From the NCBI GenBank assembly GCA_963921195.1, contig OY992537.1, positions 81,419,287 to 81,483,286 of the forward strand: 64,000 bases of DNA. Reading direction: 5' to 3'. Source of the DNA: Pegoplata infirma (Eukaryota; Arthropoda; Insecta; Diptera; Anthomyiidae). The translations under genes and the position numbers were made by a program. Positions 34,251-44,123 of this stretch are shown here, in pieces. The number at the start of each line of letters is the position of its first letter. Position 1 is the stretch's first letter. The notes beneath the pieces were generated by a model. The model made no database searches. It saw nothing but the letters and a program-made list of their open reading frames with translations, and was not told the DNA's origin.

Positions 34251-34715
34251 AATAAGTAAAAACTACGGAAAATGCGTGAAATTTTTGTATTTTTTTTTGT
34301 ATGGCCTATATCAGACATTGTCCCAGAGACGACTTAAGGGATCAATACCCCGTGCCAACTGCTGGAAATTTTAAAAAATCATGTGAAACCCCTTTGATCA
34401 AAACATTAAATATTTAAATTTTTTTGCCAAAATCAAGAATCTGATCGCTATATAATAAATAACAGAATCTGAGACTTTTTCTATGCGACAAATGTCTCAG
34501 AATCTCAGACTTTTTCTATACAAAAAATGTCTTAGAATCTCAGATATTTTCTATACGAAAAATGTCTCAGACTCTGAGACATTTCCTATACCATTAAAGG
34601 GGGGGGGGGGGTGGTGTTGGAAGGAAATTCCCACACCCAACCGATTTCGAAAAAGAAAAAAATAATGAAAAAGAAAAAGAAGAGAAAAAAAAGAAAAAAA
34701 AAGAAAAGAAAAAGA

Positions 34716-35520
34716 AACAAGTAGAAAAGTTAAATTCGACTTGGCCGAATCTATGAATACCCTCTACAATGCCCTTTTTAAGTTATAGTAAATTTTCTAG
34801 AGTGAAAAAATAACATTTTTGATTAGAAATATTTTATTTTGTGTAAAAAAACTTTTTTTTAAACTAATTTTTGAAAAAAAAAAATAATTTACTAAAGTTT
34901 TTTTTTAATGTAAAACTTTTTTGAGTGTAAAATTTTTTTAGAGTGTATTTTTTTTTTCTTTTAGTGTAAAAATATTTTTACCAATACCAATGCTTTTAAA
35001 ATATGTTTAACGCGTTTTCAACACGTGAATTTAAGGAGAGGCGAATCTGAAATTTACGGTTTTGCTAATAACTTTTGAACTACTGGACCGATTTGACTGA
35101 AATTCTCTACGAAACAGCCAAAAGGAACGACAAATATATATGCCAAGCTTCAGCATCCTCAGAATTGCTTTTAGAAAGTTATCGTGTTTTTTATTTCGTA
35201 AATTCGTAAAAAATGCCGAAATTCACTCTTTTGCTCATAACTTTTGAACCACTAGACCGATTTTGCTGGACTGCAATACCAACCTGACCAGGTAAATATC
35301 CAACATATATGCCAAACTTCAAGGGCCTCTATAAAGTCTTTCAAAAGTTAGCGTGTTTTTTTAACAGACGGAGAGACGGACGGACGGACATCGCTAGATC
35401 GTCTTAGAGTCGAACGAGGATCATGAATATATATACTTTATGGGGTCTTAGACCAATATTTTGAGGTGGGGAATGACAAACTTATATATACCCTCTATCA
35501 CTGGAGTGGAGGGTATAAAA
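34716..35520 (+). mobile_element. DINE-1-like type 1b, copy 2
   Basis: Head AAACAAGTAGAAAAGTTAAA and TTCGACTTGGCCGAATC; tail CCCTCTATCACTGGAGTGGA, GGGTATAAAA. Both internal units are present (GCTAATAACTTTTGAACTAC near 35063, GCTCATAACTTTTGAACCAC near 35233). The microsatellite is reduced to ACGGACGGACGGACATCG (~35385). It lies within the 35-bp satellite. Confidence 0.8.
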
Positions 35521-36753
35521 GTATCTTTAAATCTTAGACTTTTTTAAATGAAAAATGTCCCAAAATCTGAAACATTTTATAACGAAAAATGTCTCAGAAT
35601 CTGACACGTTTTCTAAACGCAAAATGTCTCAGAATCTGAGCCTTTTTTAATACAAAAAATTACACAGAATCTGACACTTTTTCTATACGAAAAATGTCTC
35701 ATGCTTAAGACTTTTTCTATACGAAAAAATTCTCAGAATCTGAGACTTTTTCTATACGAACAATTCTCTTATATAAAAAAATTCTCAGATTCAGAAACAT
35801 TTTTATCAAAGAAAAAATCTTAGATTCCAAAAAAAATTTTCAGAAACATTTGTATCAAAGAAAAAATCTCAGATTCCAAAAACAAATTTTGTATTGGATA
35901 AGAAACAGATTTTAAGGCATTTTTCGTATTTTTCGTATAGAAAAAGTATCAGATTCTGAGAGATTTTTCGTTTAGAAAAAGTCTCAGATTCAGAGACCTT
36001 TTTCGTATAGAAAAAGTCTCAGATTCTGAGACATTTTTCGTATAGAAAAAGTCTCAGATTCTGAGACATTTTTCGTATAGAAAAAGTCTCAGATTCTGAG
36101 ACATTTTTCGTATAGAAAAAGTCTCAGATTCTGAGACATTTTTCGTATAGAAATAGTCTCAGATTCTGAGACATTTTTCGTATAGAAAAAGTCTCAGATT
36201 CTGAGACATTTTTCGTACAGAAAAAGTCTCAGATTCGGAGACATTTTTCGTATAGAAAAAGTCTCAGATTCTGAGACAGAAAAATGTCTCAGATTCTGAG
36301 ACATTTTTCGTATAGAAAAAGTCTCAGATTCTGAGACATTTTTCGAATAGAAAAAAGTCTCAGATTCTGAGACATTTTTCGTATAGAAAAAGTCTCAGAT
36401 TCTGAGACATTTTTCGTATAGAAAAAGTCTCAGATTCTGAAACATTTTTCGTATAGAAAAAGTCTCAGATTCTGAGACATTTTTAGTATAGAAAAATTCT
36501 CAGATTCTGAGACATTTTTCGTGTAAATAAGTCTCAGATGCTGAAATATTTTTCGTATAGAAAATGTTTCAGATTCTAAGACGTCTTTCATATAGAAAAA
36601 GTCTCAGATTAAAAGACATTTTTTGTTTAGAAAAAGTTTCAGATTCTGAGACGTTTTTCGTATAGAAAAAGTCTCAGATTCGAAGATACTTTTTGTATAG
36701 AAAAATTCTCAGATTCAGAAACATTCTTCTCAAAGAAAAAATCTCAGATTCAA

Positions 36754-37605
36754 AACAAGTAAGAAAATTATAGTCGGTCAAGACCGACCATATAATACCC
36801 TACACCAAGGTTTCCCGGAAAATGGGTCCCATGGATCGATTAGATCTATATGTTGTAAAACCTTTAATAAGTGAAGAAAACACTCACAAATCAAATTTGA
36901 GTGAAATAGGCTTCTATTTGTTGACAATAAACCGCTTTAACTGAATATCGGGCGAAATTTTCACAAGGGGCCTGAGTCCAAAACTGGTCCGATGATTATC
37001 AGGTTTGATAAGGTTATTTAAGTACGCGTTTAACATACACAAACAAAATTTTAATTAAATATTTTCTATTTTCATGAAATTTGAGACATTTATGTGAAAA
37101 TCGGGAAGGTGGTTTGTATGGGGGCTACAAGAAGAACTGGTCCGATTTCTTTGAAATTCGGAATGATAATATGTGAAGACGAAACATGTTTACCATCCAA
37201 ATTTCAAAGCGATACCTTCTATAATACGGTTATTAGAGTCATTTGAGCCAAAACTAAAGAGGACCTTTGTATGGGGGCTAGGTCTAAATATGGACCGATT
37301 TTTTCCAATTTCAATAGGCTTCGTCCTTGGGCCAAGAGAGACTTAAGTTTCAAATTTCAAGTCAATTGATTAAAAATTGCGACCTGTATCGTGTTTACAC
37401 CGTTTACATGGACAGACAGACAGACAGACGGACGGACGGACGGACAGACGGACGGACGGACGGACATCGCTAAATCGACTCAAAAAGTGATTCTGAGTCG
37501 ATCGGTATACTTAAAGGTGGGTCTAGGACCAATATTTCGGGTAGTTACAAACATCAGCACAAACTCATTATACCCTGTACCACAGTGTGGTGTAGGGTAT
37601 AAAAA
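36754..37605 (+). mobile_element. DINE2 element, copy 2
   Basis: Head AACAAGTAAGAAAATTATAG, TCGGTCAAGACCGACCAT; tail CCCTGTACCACAGTGTGGTG, TAGGGTATA. Core microsatellite at about 37410-37466 (CAGACAGACAGACGGACGG pattern). Closely similar to copy 3 at 38008-38865, including the GGGGGCTAGGTCTAAATATG block near 37276. Inserted in the 35-bp satellite. Confidence 0.85.
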
Positions 37606-37865
37606 ATGTTAGTACTGGATGAAAATCAGATGTTAATACATTTTTCGTATAGAAAAAGTACCAGATTCTGAGGCATTTTCGTATAGAAAAATTCTCAAAT
37701 TCTGACACGTTTTTCGTACAGAAAATTTCTCAGATTCTGAGACAGTTTTCGTATAGAAAAAGTCTCAGATTCTGACACATTTTTCGTATAGAAAAAGTCT
37801 CAGATTCTGAGACATTTTTTGAACATAGGATTTTTTGTTTTTTGTGTAAAAATTATGATTAAAAT

Positions 37866-38930
37866 TAAAATTAATCATGACTGAAAATTAAAAAAAAAAA
37901 AAAAAATCGATGGTTGTTTTCTTAGGGCTAACTTTTACATTCAGTGGAAAAACTAAGGACTTTTATCTATTAAAATTAAAAATAATCATGACGGAAAATT
38001 AAAAAAAAACAAGTAAGAAAATTATAGTCGGTCAAGACCGACCATAAAATACCCTACACCAGAGTTTCCCGGAAAATGGGTCCCAAGTTCAAACATGGAC
38101 TGATTAGATCTATATTTTGTCAAATCTTTAATAAGTGTAAAAAGCACTCACTAATCAAATTTGAGTGGAATAGGCTTCTTTTGGTTGACAATAAATCACT
38201 TCAACTGAATATCGGGCGAAATTTCCACATGGGACCTAAGTCCAAAAATGGTCCGATGATAATCAGATTTGATAAGGTTATTAAAGTACGCGTTTAACAT
38301 ACACAAACAGAATTTTAATTAAATATTTTCTATTTTCATGAAATTTGAGAGATTTATGTGAAAATCGGGAAGGTGGTTTGTATGGGGGCTACAATAAGAA
38401 CTGGTTCGATTTCTTTAAAATTTGGAATGGTGATTTGTGTTGAAAAAACATGATTACCTGCCAAATTTCGAATAGATACCTGTTAAAATGCGTCTATTAG
38501 AGTAATTTGAGCCAAAACTAAAGAGGACCTTTGTATGGGGGCTAGGTCTAAATATGGACCGATTTTTTCCAATTTCAATAGGCTTCGTCCTTGGGCCAAA
38601 AGAGGCTTAAGTTTAAAATTTCAAGTCAATTGATTAAGAATTGCGACCTGTATCGTGTTTACACCGTTTACATGGACAGACGGACGGACGGACGGACGGA
38701 CGGACAGACGGACGGACGGACGGACATCGCTAAATCGACTCAAAAAGTGATTCTAAGCCGATCGGTATACTTAAAAGTGGGTCTAGGACCAATATTTCGG
38801 GTAGTTACAAACATCAGCACAAACTCATTATACCCTGTACCACAGTGTGGTGTAGGGTATAAAAAATCGATGGTTGTTTTCTTAGGGCTAACTTTTACAT
38901 TCAGTGGAAAAACTAAGGACTTTTGTCTAT
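37866..38930. repeat. Short tandem duplication split by DINE2 copy 3
   Basis: The 65 bp at 37906-37970 (ATCGATGGTTGTTTTCTTAG, GGCTAACTTTTACATTCAGT ...) recur at 38866-38930 with one visible difference. Each is preceded by TTAAAAT..AATCATGAC.GAAAATT-A-run (37870-37905 and 37971-38008). DINE2 therefore entered the A-run of the second unit of a ~100-bp tandem duplication, and the first unit shows the empty site. Confidence 0.8.
38008..38865 (+). mobile_element. DINE2 element, copy 3
   Basis: Head AACAAGTAAGAAAATTATAG at 38008; tail TGTGGTGTAGGGTATA followed by AAAAAATCGATGG. Core microsatellite at about 38672-38727. The 151-codon frame starting at 38591 reads through the microsatellite and tail and is not a gene. 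No TSD is seen, as expected for Helitron/Helentron-type insertion, though the A-run host could hide one. Confidence 0.85.
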
Positions 38931-39142
38931 CTGATACATTTTTTAACTTTTTTATGGTAAGAAACCGTTCCAACATTAAAGCCATTGTAAAATCCATTGC
39001 AACTTATTACCCATACAATCGTTTTTTAAGTCTATTTTATTTTTAAACTGTTGTCTATAAAAATTTTTACTCATATATCGTCGATTTCACGAGTCATTTT
39101 AAAAAATCTGACTAAGGATCTTCCGATTTTATTTATATACAC

Positions 39143-40215
39143 ACTAGCACGCCAGCCGGAACTTCGTTACCGGTTATGCTATGTACCGGATAATAAAAGG
39201 ATGAGGATTGCCCTATCGATTTAAAAAAAATCCCCTACGTGGTCTTTATTTTATTAACTTGTAGACGTTTAAGTCTTCCATAAAAAAATATTTCAGTGAA
39301 TAATTTAAACAATAAAATTTGAATAACTTCGCTGGTACGTTATCATGTTCATTCCGGGGAAAAAAGATATAGACAATTTCCGAGCCATTATATCGGGATT
39401 ATGGATTTTGAGTGATGAATATTTCAGTGAAAAAAGAAATTGAAATAAAAAAAATAAGTTTGAGTGAAAAAATATATAGAGGGAAAAATATAGAGTAGAA
39501 AAAGTTAAACACGAAAAATTTGCGTAAAAAATATCAATCCATATTGTTTCCTGCTCTATTCCATTTTGTTCCCCGTTCTACTCCATTTCATTTCCAATTC
39601 CATCTCCTTCTTCTAAGATCATTAATATAGGAACAAAAAAAGCACCAAAAGTACACTTTATTACCCCCATTTGAAAGGGAATTTCCAAAAAGTTTCTCTT
39701 CCAGAATGTTTTTTCATCACCGAAGGATCTTATTATACATATTTCAATTCTCTAGGATAATTGTTTCAGCCAATATTAAAAGTACAAAAAGAATATTTTT
39801 TATCCCCGTTAAGAAACGGAATTTCCAAAAAGTACTTTTCCCAATATTTTCTTTTCACCGAAGGATTTGACATTCCGAATTTCAAGATTCTGTGACCATT
39901 ATATCAGGAAATAAATAAATACGCTTTTACCTCTTTTAGCCCCTTTATTTTCCGAGAGGCGAACCTTTTCAAATTTCTAGTTTCAATGATTATTATTTCA
40001 GGAAATAAAAAAGTACCAGAAAGTCTACTTTTGGTACTTTTTATAAAGCTACTTTTTATAAAAGGTACATTTCAAAAAGGTACTTTTTATGAAAGGTACT
40101 TTTTATAAAAGGTACTTTTTATAAAAGGTACTTTTAATAAAAGGTACTTTTTATAACAGGTTCTTTTTATAAAATTACTTTTAATAAAAGGTACTTTTTA
40201 TTTTATTAAAGTACT
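39143..40215 (+). mobile_element. HINE-like family 3, copy a (5' part)
   Basis: Starts ACTAGCACGCCAGCCGGAAC, TTCGTTACCGGTTATGCT. Continues with GGATAATAAAAGGATGAGGA, AGACGTTTAAGTCTTCCATA and GCTGGTACGTTATCATGTTC. It ends with a short run (40021-40215) of the 16-bp GGTACTTTTTATAAAA unit. The 3' half (146-bp units, GTCA microsatellite, tail) is missing. Copies b and c share every block. Confidence 0.7.
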
Positions 40216-40831
40216 TTTTAATGAATGAAATCTGTAAAATGACTCCACAGAAAATGTGTGTGCAAAATATAACAAAAATCGGAAGAACCTCGGTCAAAAA
40301 ATTACTAAAATCACCAAATATCTTGTGGAATGGATGATATATTGCTATATTTCTGCAAACATATTATACAAGGAAATTATCAGCAAATTTATAGTGAAAT
40401 TTTTTATATATTTTTTTTAAGCTCTATGATTGAATATACATTTTTCATACAATCCTTATAAATAACAATTGAAATTTATTGATTTCCGTCTTTAAAAATA
40501 TAAAAAAATACACACAGAATGAAAACTTTATCGCCTATTTGTTGGCATATTCAGCAAGAGTTTTTGCTTTCTTTTTTTTCAGTTCAGTTCAATTCAATCC
40601 AATCAAATGAAAAATATACATTTATCGCAAACTTAAATCATGAAATAGTAGCAATTTAGTTTTATTTTTTTACTTCTGGTTCTCACTCTTTTCTTTTTTT
40701 ATCATATTCTTCTTCGTTTTCTTTATTATGATCATCATGCACACACACACACACATACTTGTATTGAAATGTATAACATAAAGTCATGATAACAAACACA
40801 TTATTGAAAATATTGCTTAAGGATATGTTTA
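40216..40831. other. AT-rich stretch with a short (AC)n
   Basis: No gene seen. (AC)n lies at about 40738-40755. Confidence 0.5.
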
Positions 40832-41699
40832 TACTAGCTTACAATCCCGGTACTTCGTTACCGGTTGTATTGAATACCGGATAATAGAAGGATCAGGATT
40901 ACTCTATCGATTTTCAAAAAATTCCCCTACGTAGTCTTTGTTTTATTTACTTGTGGACGTTTAAGTCTTCCATAAAAAAATATTTCAATGAATAATATAA
41001 ACAATCAAATTGTAATAACGTTGCTGGTACGTTATCATGTTCGGTCCGGGGGAAAAATATAATGACAATTTTCGAGCTCTTATGTCGGGATTTTGGATTT
41101 TGAGTGAATAAATATTTCAGTGAAAAAAGAAATTGGAATAAAAAAAAAAATATGGAGTAAAAAAAGCTTAACACCAAAAATTTGAGTTAAAAATATCATT
41201 CCATATTGTTCCCTGCTCTATTCCATATTGTTCCCCGTTCTACTCCATTTCATTTCCAATTCCATCTCCATCTTCTAAGGTCATTATTATAGGCACAGAA
41301 AAAGTACCAAAAGTACACTTTATTACCCCCATTAGAAACGGAATTTAAAAAAAGTTCCTCTTTCAGAATGTTTTTTCTCACCGAAGGATCCTACAATCCA
41401 TATTTCAATTATCTAGGATCATTGTTTCAGCAAATATTAAAAGTACTTTTTATCCCCGATAAGAAACGGAATTTCCAAAAAAAAACTTTTCCCAATCTCT
41501 TTTTTCACCGAAGGGTTTTACATTCCAAATTTAAAGTTTCTGAGGCCATTATATCAGGAAATCAATAAGTACACTTTTTTATTCCTTTTAACCCCATTAT
41601 TTTCCGAGAGGCGAACCTTTTCCAATTTCAAGTTTCTATGTTTATTATTTCAGGAAATAAAAAAGTACCAAAAAGTGTACTTTCGGCATATTTAACAAA

Positions 41700-42554
41700 A
41701 CGTACTTTTTATGGAAGGTACTTTTTATAAAAGGTACTTTTTATAAAAGGTACTTTTTATAAAAGGTACTTTTTATAAAAGGTACTTTTTATAAAAGGTA
41801 CTTTTTATAAAAGGTACTTTTTATAAAAGGTACTTTTTATAAAAGGTACTTTTTATAAAAGGTACTTTTTATAAAAGGTACTTTTTATAAAAGGTACTTT
41901 TTATAAAAGGTACTTTTTATAAAAGGTACTTTTTATAAAAGGTACTTTTTATAAAAGGTACTTTTTATAAAAGGTACTTTTTATAAAAGGTACTTTTTAT
42001 AAAAGGTACTTTTTATAAAAGGTACTTTTTATAAAAGGTACTTTTTATAAAACGTACTTTTTATAAAACGTACTTTTTATAAAAGGTACTTTTTATAAAA
42101 GGTACTTTTTATAAAAGGTACTTTTTATAAAAGGTACGTTTTATAAATGGTACTTTTTATAAAAGGTACATTTTATAAAAGGTACTTTTTATAAAAGGTA
42201 CTTTTTATAAAAGGTACTTTTTATAAAAGGTACTTTTTATAAAAGGTACTTTTTATAAAAGGTACTTTTTATAAAAGGTACTCTTTATAAAAGGTACTTT
42301 TTATAAAAGGTACTTTTTATAAAAGGTACGTTTTATAAATGGTACTTTTTATAAAAGGTACATTTTATAAAAGGTACTTTTTATAAAAGGTACTTTTTAT
42401 AAAAGGTACTTTTTATAAAAGGTACTTTTTATAAAAGGTACTTTTTATCAAAGGTACTTTTAATAAAAGGTACTTTTTATAAAAGGTACTTTTTATAAAA
42501 GGTACTTTTTATAAAAGGTACTTTTTATAAAAGGTACTTTTTATAAAAGGTACC
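41700..42554 (+). repeat. 16-bp tandem array GGTACTTTTTATAAAA
   Basis: About 53 nearly identical 16-bp units with few substitutions (for example CGTACTTTTTATAAAA near 42055, GGTACGTTTTATAAAT near 42137 and again near 42327). The second occurrence of that variant block, about 190 bp on, shows higher-order duplication within the array. Each unit joined to the next reads TATAAAAGG, a TATA-box-like word. Confidence 0.95.
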
Positions 42555-42599
42555 ATTATTTCAGTAAATTAAAAAAAGTACCAAAAGTACACTTTTTTC

Positions 42600-43265
42600 C
42601 ATTTTACCCCCGTAGAGTCATCATTGGCAAAAACCCAGCCTTGGTGAATATTTTTTCCGGGAGGTGAACCTACATTGCAAATTTTAAGTTTTTAGGACCA
42701 TTATTTAAGAAAATATAAAAGGTACCAAAAGTACAGTTTTTTACCCTTTTTACCCCTAAAAATCAACATTGGCAAAATCCAGCCTTAGTAGATTTATATT
42801 CCGGGAGCTGAACCTACATTTAAAATTTCAAGTGTCTAGGACCATTTTTTAAGGAAATATAAAAGGTACCAAAGGTAAATTTTTTTACCCTTTTTACCCC
42901 CTTAGAATCAACATTGGCAAAAATCCGGCCTTACTGGATCTATACTCCGGGAGGTGGACCTACAGTCCAAATTTCAAGTCACTGTGACCATTATTTCAGG
43001 AGATATAAAAAGTACCAAAAGTACAGTTTTTTACCCTTTTTGTCCCCTTAGAATCAACATTGGCAAAAATCCGGCCTTATTGGATCTATATTCCGGGAGA
43101 TGAACATACAGTCCAAATTTCAAGTCTCTATGACCATTATTTCAGGAGATATAAAAAGTACCAAAAGTACAGTTTTTTACCCTTTTCACCCCCTTAGAAC
43201 CAACATTGGCAAAAATCCAGCCTTAGTGGATCTATATTCCGGGAGGTGGACCTACAGTCCAAATT
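42600..43265 (+). repeat. Five ~146-bp core units of family 3
   Basis: ATTGGCAAAA starts near 42622, 42768, 42912, 43059 and 43204, giving a period of 144-147 bp. Each unit has AATC.GGCCTTA, a GGATCTATATTCCGGGAGGT variant, CCAAATTTCAAGTCTCT, GACCATTATTTCAGGA and AAAAGTACCAAAAGTACAG. The last three units are most alike. Confidence 0.9.
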
Positions 43266-43314
43266 TCAAGTCTCTAGCTTCAGCGGTTTGGGCTGGGCGA
43301 TGATGAATGAGTAT

Positions 43315-43346
43315 GTCAGTCAGTCAGTCAGTCAGTCAGTCAGTCA
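43315..43346 (+). repeat. (GTCA)n microsatellite of family 3
   Basis: Eight GTCA units directly before CATTACTCTTTTATATATAT, at the element 3' end. Confidence 0.9.
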
Positions 43347-43371
43347 CATTACTCTTTTATATATATAGATG

Positions 43372-43723
43372 TATGTTAGTAAGTATATGGGAGAAATCTA
43401 AATATGTGAATAATTCAGAAAAACGGATAAGGATTAAGCAAATATGATCTTTGATCCTTTGAAAAAAAAAATATCTCGTTTGATGCCAATTTAAATTTTT
43501 GTCAAAGATAAATATATGACAATTGTCGTTGAATTACGCAATTAATATTTGAACGATTTCTTTACTTTTCATGACTTTGTATCTCGAATAAATATGATCA
43601 AACGAATTAGATTAAGAGGTCGCTTAATAGAAAATAGAATTCAATCATAAGTAAATTTCTTCTATGTGGTTGTTGTAAACAATCATAAAAATTTAAATTT
43701 TTGCTTGAAAATTGGAAAAAAAA
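43372..43723. other. AT-rich stretch, no gene seen
   Basis: Sequence between family 3 copy b and the hAT-like fragment; no supported feature. Confidence 0.4.
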
Positions 43724-44119
43724 TAGGGATGTCGCGAATAGTGTATTCGGCATTTTACCGAAGATTTTCAATCCGGTATTCGGTTTGAACCGAATACGAA
43801 TATTTGCCGAATAATTTAATTATTCATACGCCTGTATTTTACTTGTAAAATATTAAAAAAAAAGTACCAGACTAAAAGATAACAACGCTATTGTTGACAC
43901 TATTTTTTCTGGAACCTTAACAATTCGAATTTTAATCACGTGCTCAAGTTTTTTTGTATTAAAAACAAACTGAAATGACTACAAAAAAGAGTCAAACGTT
44001 AATAAAAAGTGTTTTTTAACTAATTTAAAATTTGCCGAATATTCGTGAAACTATTGACGAATATTTATTTAACCGAATATTAAAAAAACATGCCGAATAT
44101 GCCGAATACCGAATAGTAA
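43724..44119. mobile_element. hAT-like element with CCGAATA motifs (3' end lost)
   Basis: Begins TAGGGATGTCGCGAATAGTG, a terminus style common in hAT MITEs. CCGAATA/TATTCGG is repeated in both halves (43743-43816 and 44033-44115) in inverse orientation. The expected right terminus (complement of TAGGGATGTCGCG) is missing, where the reverse family 3 copy begins at ~44124. Confidence 0.5.
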
Positions 44120-44123
44120 TTAA

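Larger units (their letters stand above)
34450..37830. repeat. 35-bp palindromic satellite, inverted array
   Basis: The unit is GTCTCAGATTCTGAGAC plus ATTTTTCGTATAGAAAAA; the first 17 bp are a palindrome. From 34450 to 34600 and 35522 to about 35770 the array reads in one orientation (TTTTTCTATACGAAAAATG, then CTCAGAATCTGAGAC). From about 35930 to 36745 and 37607 to 37830 it reads in the other, with the most regular units at 36000-36480. A disordered turn lies at 35770-35930. A DINE-1b (34716-35520) and a DINE2 (36754-37605) interrupt it. The same unit recurs at 57660-59530. Confidence 0.85.
40832..43371 (+). mobile_element. HINE-like family 3, copy b (complete-looking)
   Basis: Order of parts: head TACTAGCTTACAATCCCGGT, ACTTCGTTACCGG (40832); GGATAATAGAAGGATCAGGA and GTGGACGTTTAAGTCTTCC; a 16-bp tandem array (41700-42554); five ~146-bp tandem units (about 42600-43265); GGGCTGGGCGATGATGAATG; a (GTCA)n microsatellite (43315-43346); and the tail CTTTTATATATATAGAT (ends ~43371). 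Tandem core units, then a tetranucleotide microsatellite, then a short tail is the layout described for DINE/HINE elements. Family assignment is inference from that layout. Non-coding. Confidence 0.7.

Noticed and set aside
34450..36750. CRISPR-like regular repeats of ~35 bp
   Set aside because: No unique spacers: the entire period is repeated, in a eukaryotic-style satellite that flips orientation.
38591..39046. 151-codon forward open frame
   Set aside because: Runs through the DINE2 microsatellite (TDGR repeats) and tail; similar peptides arise at 20631 and 37391 from the other copies.
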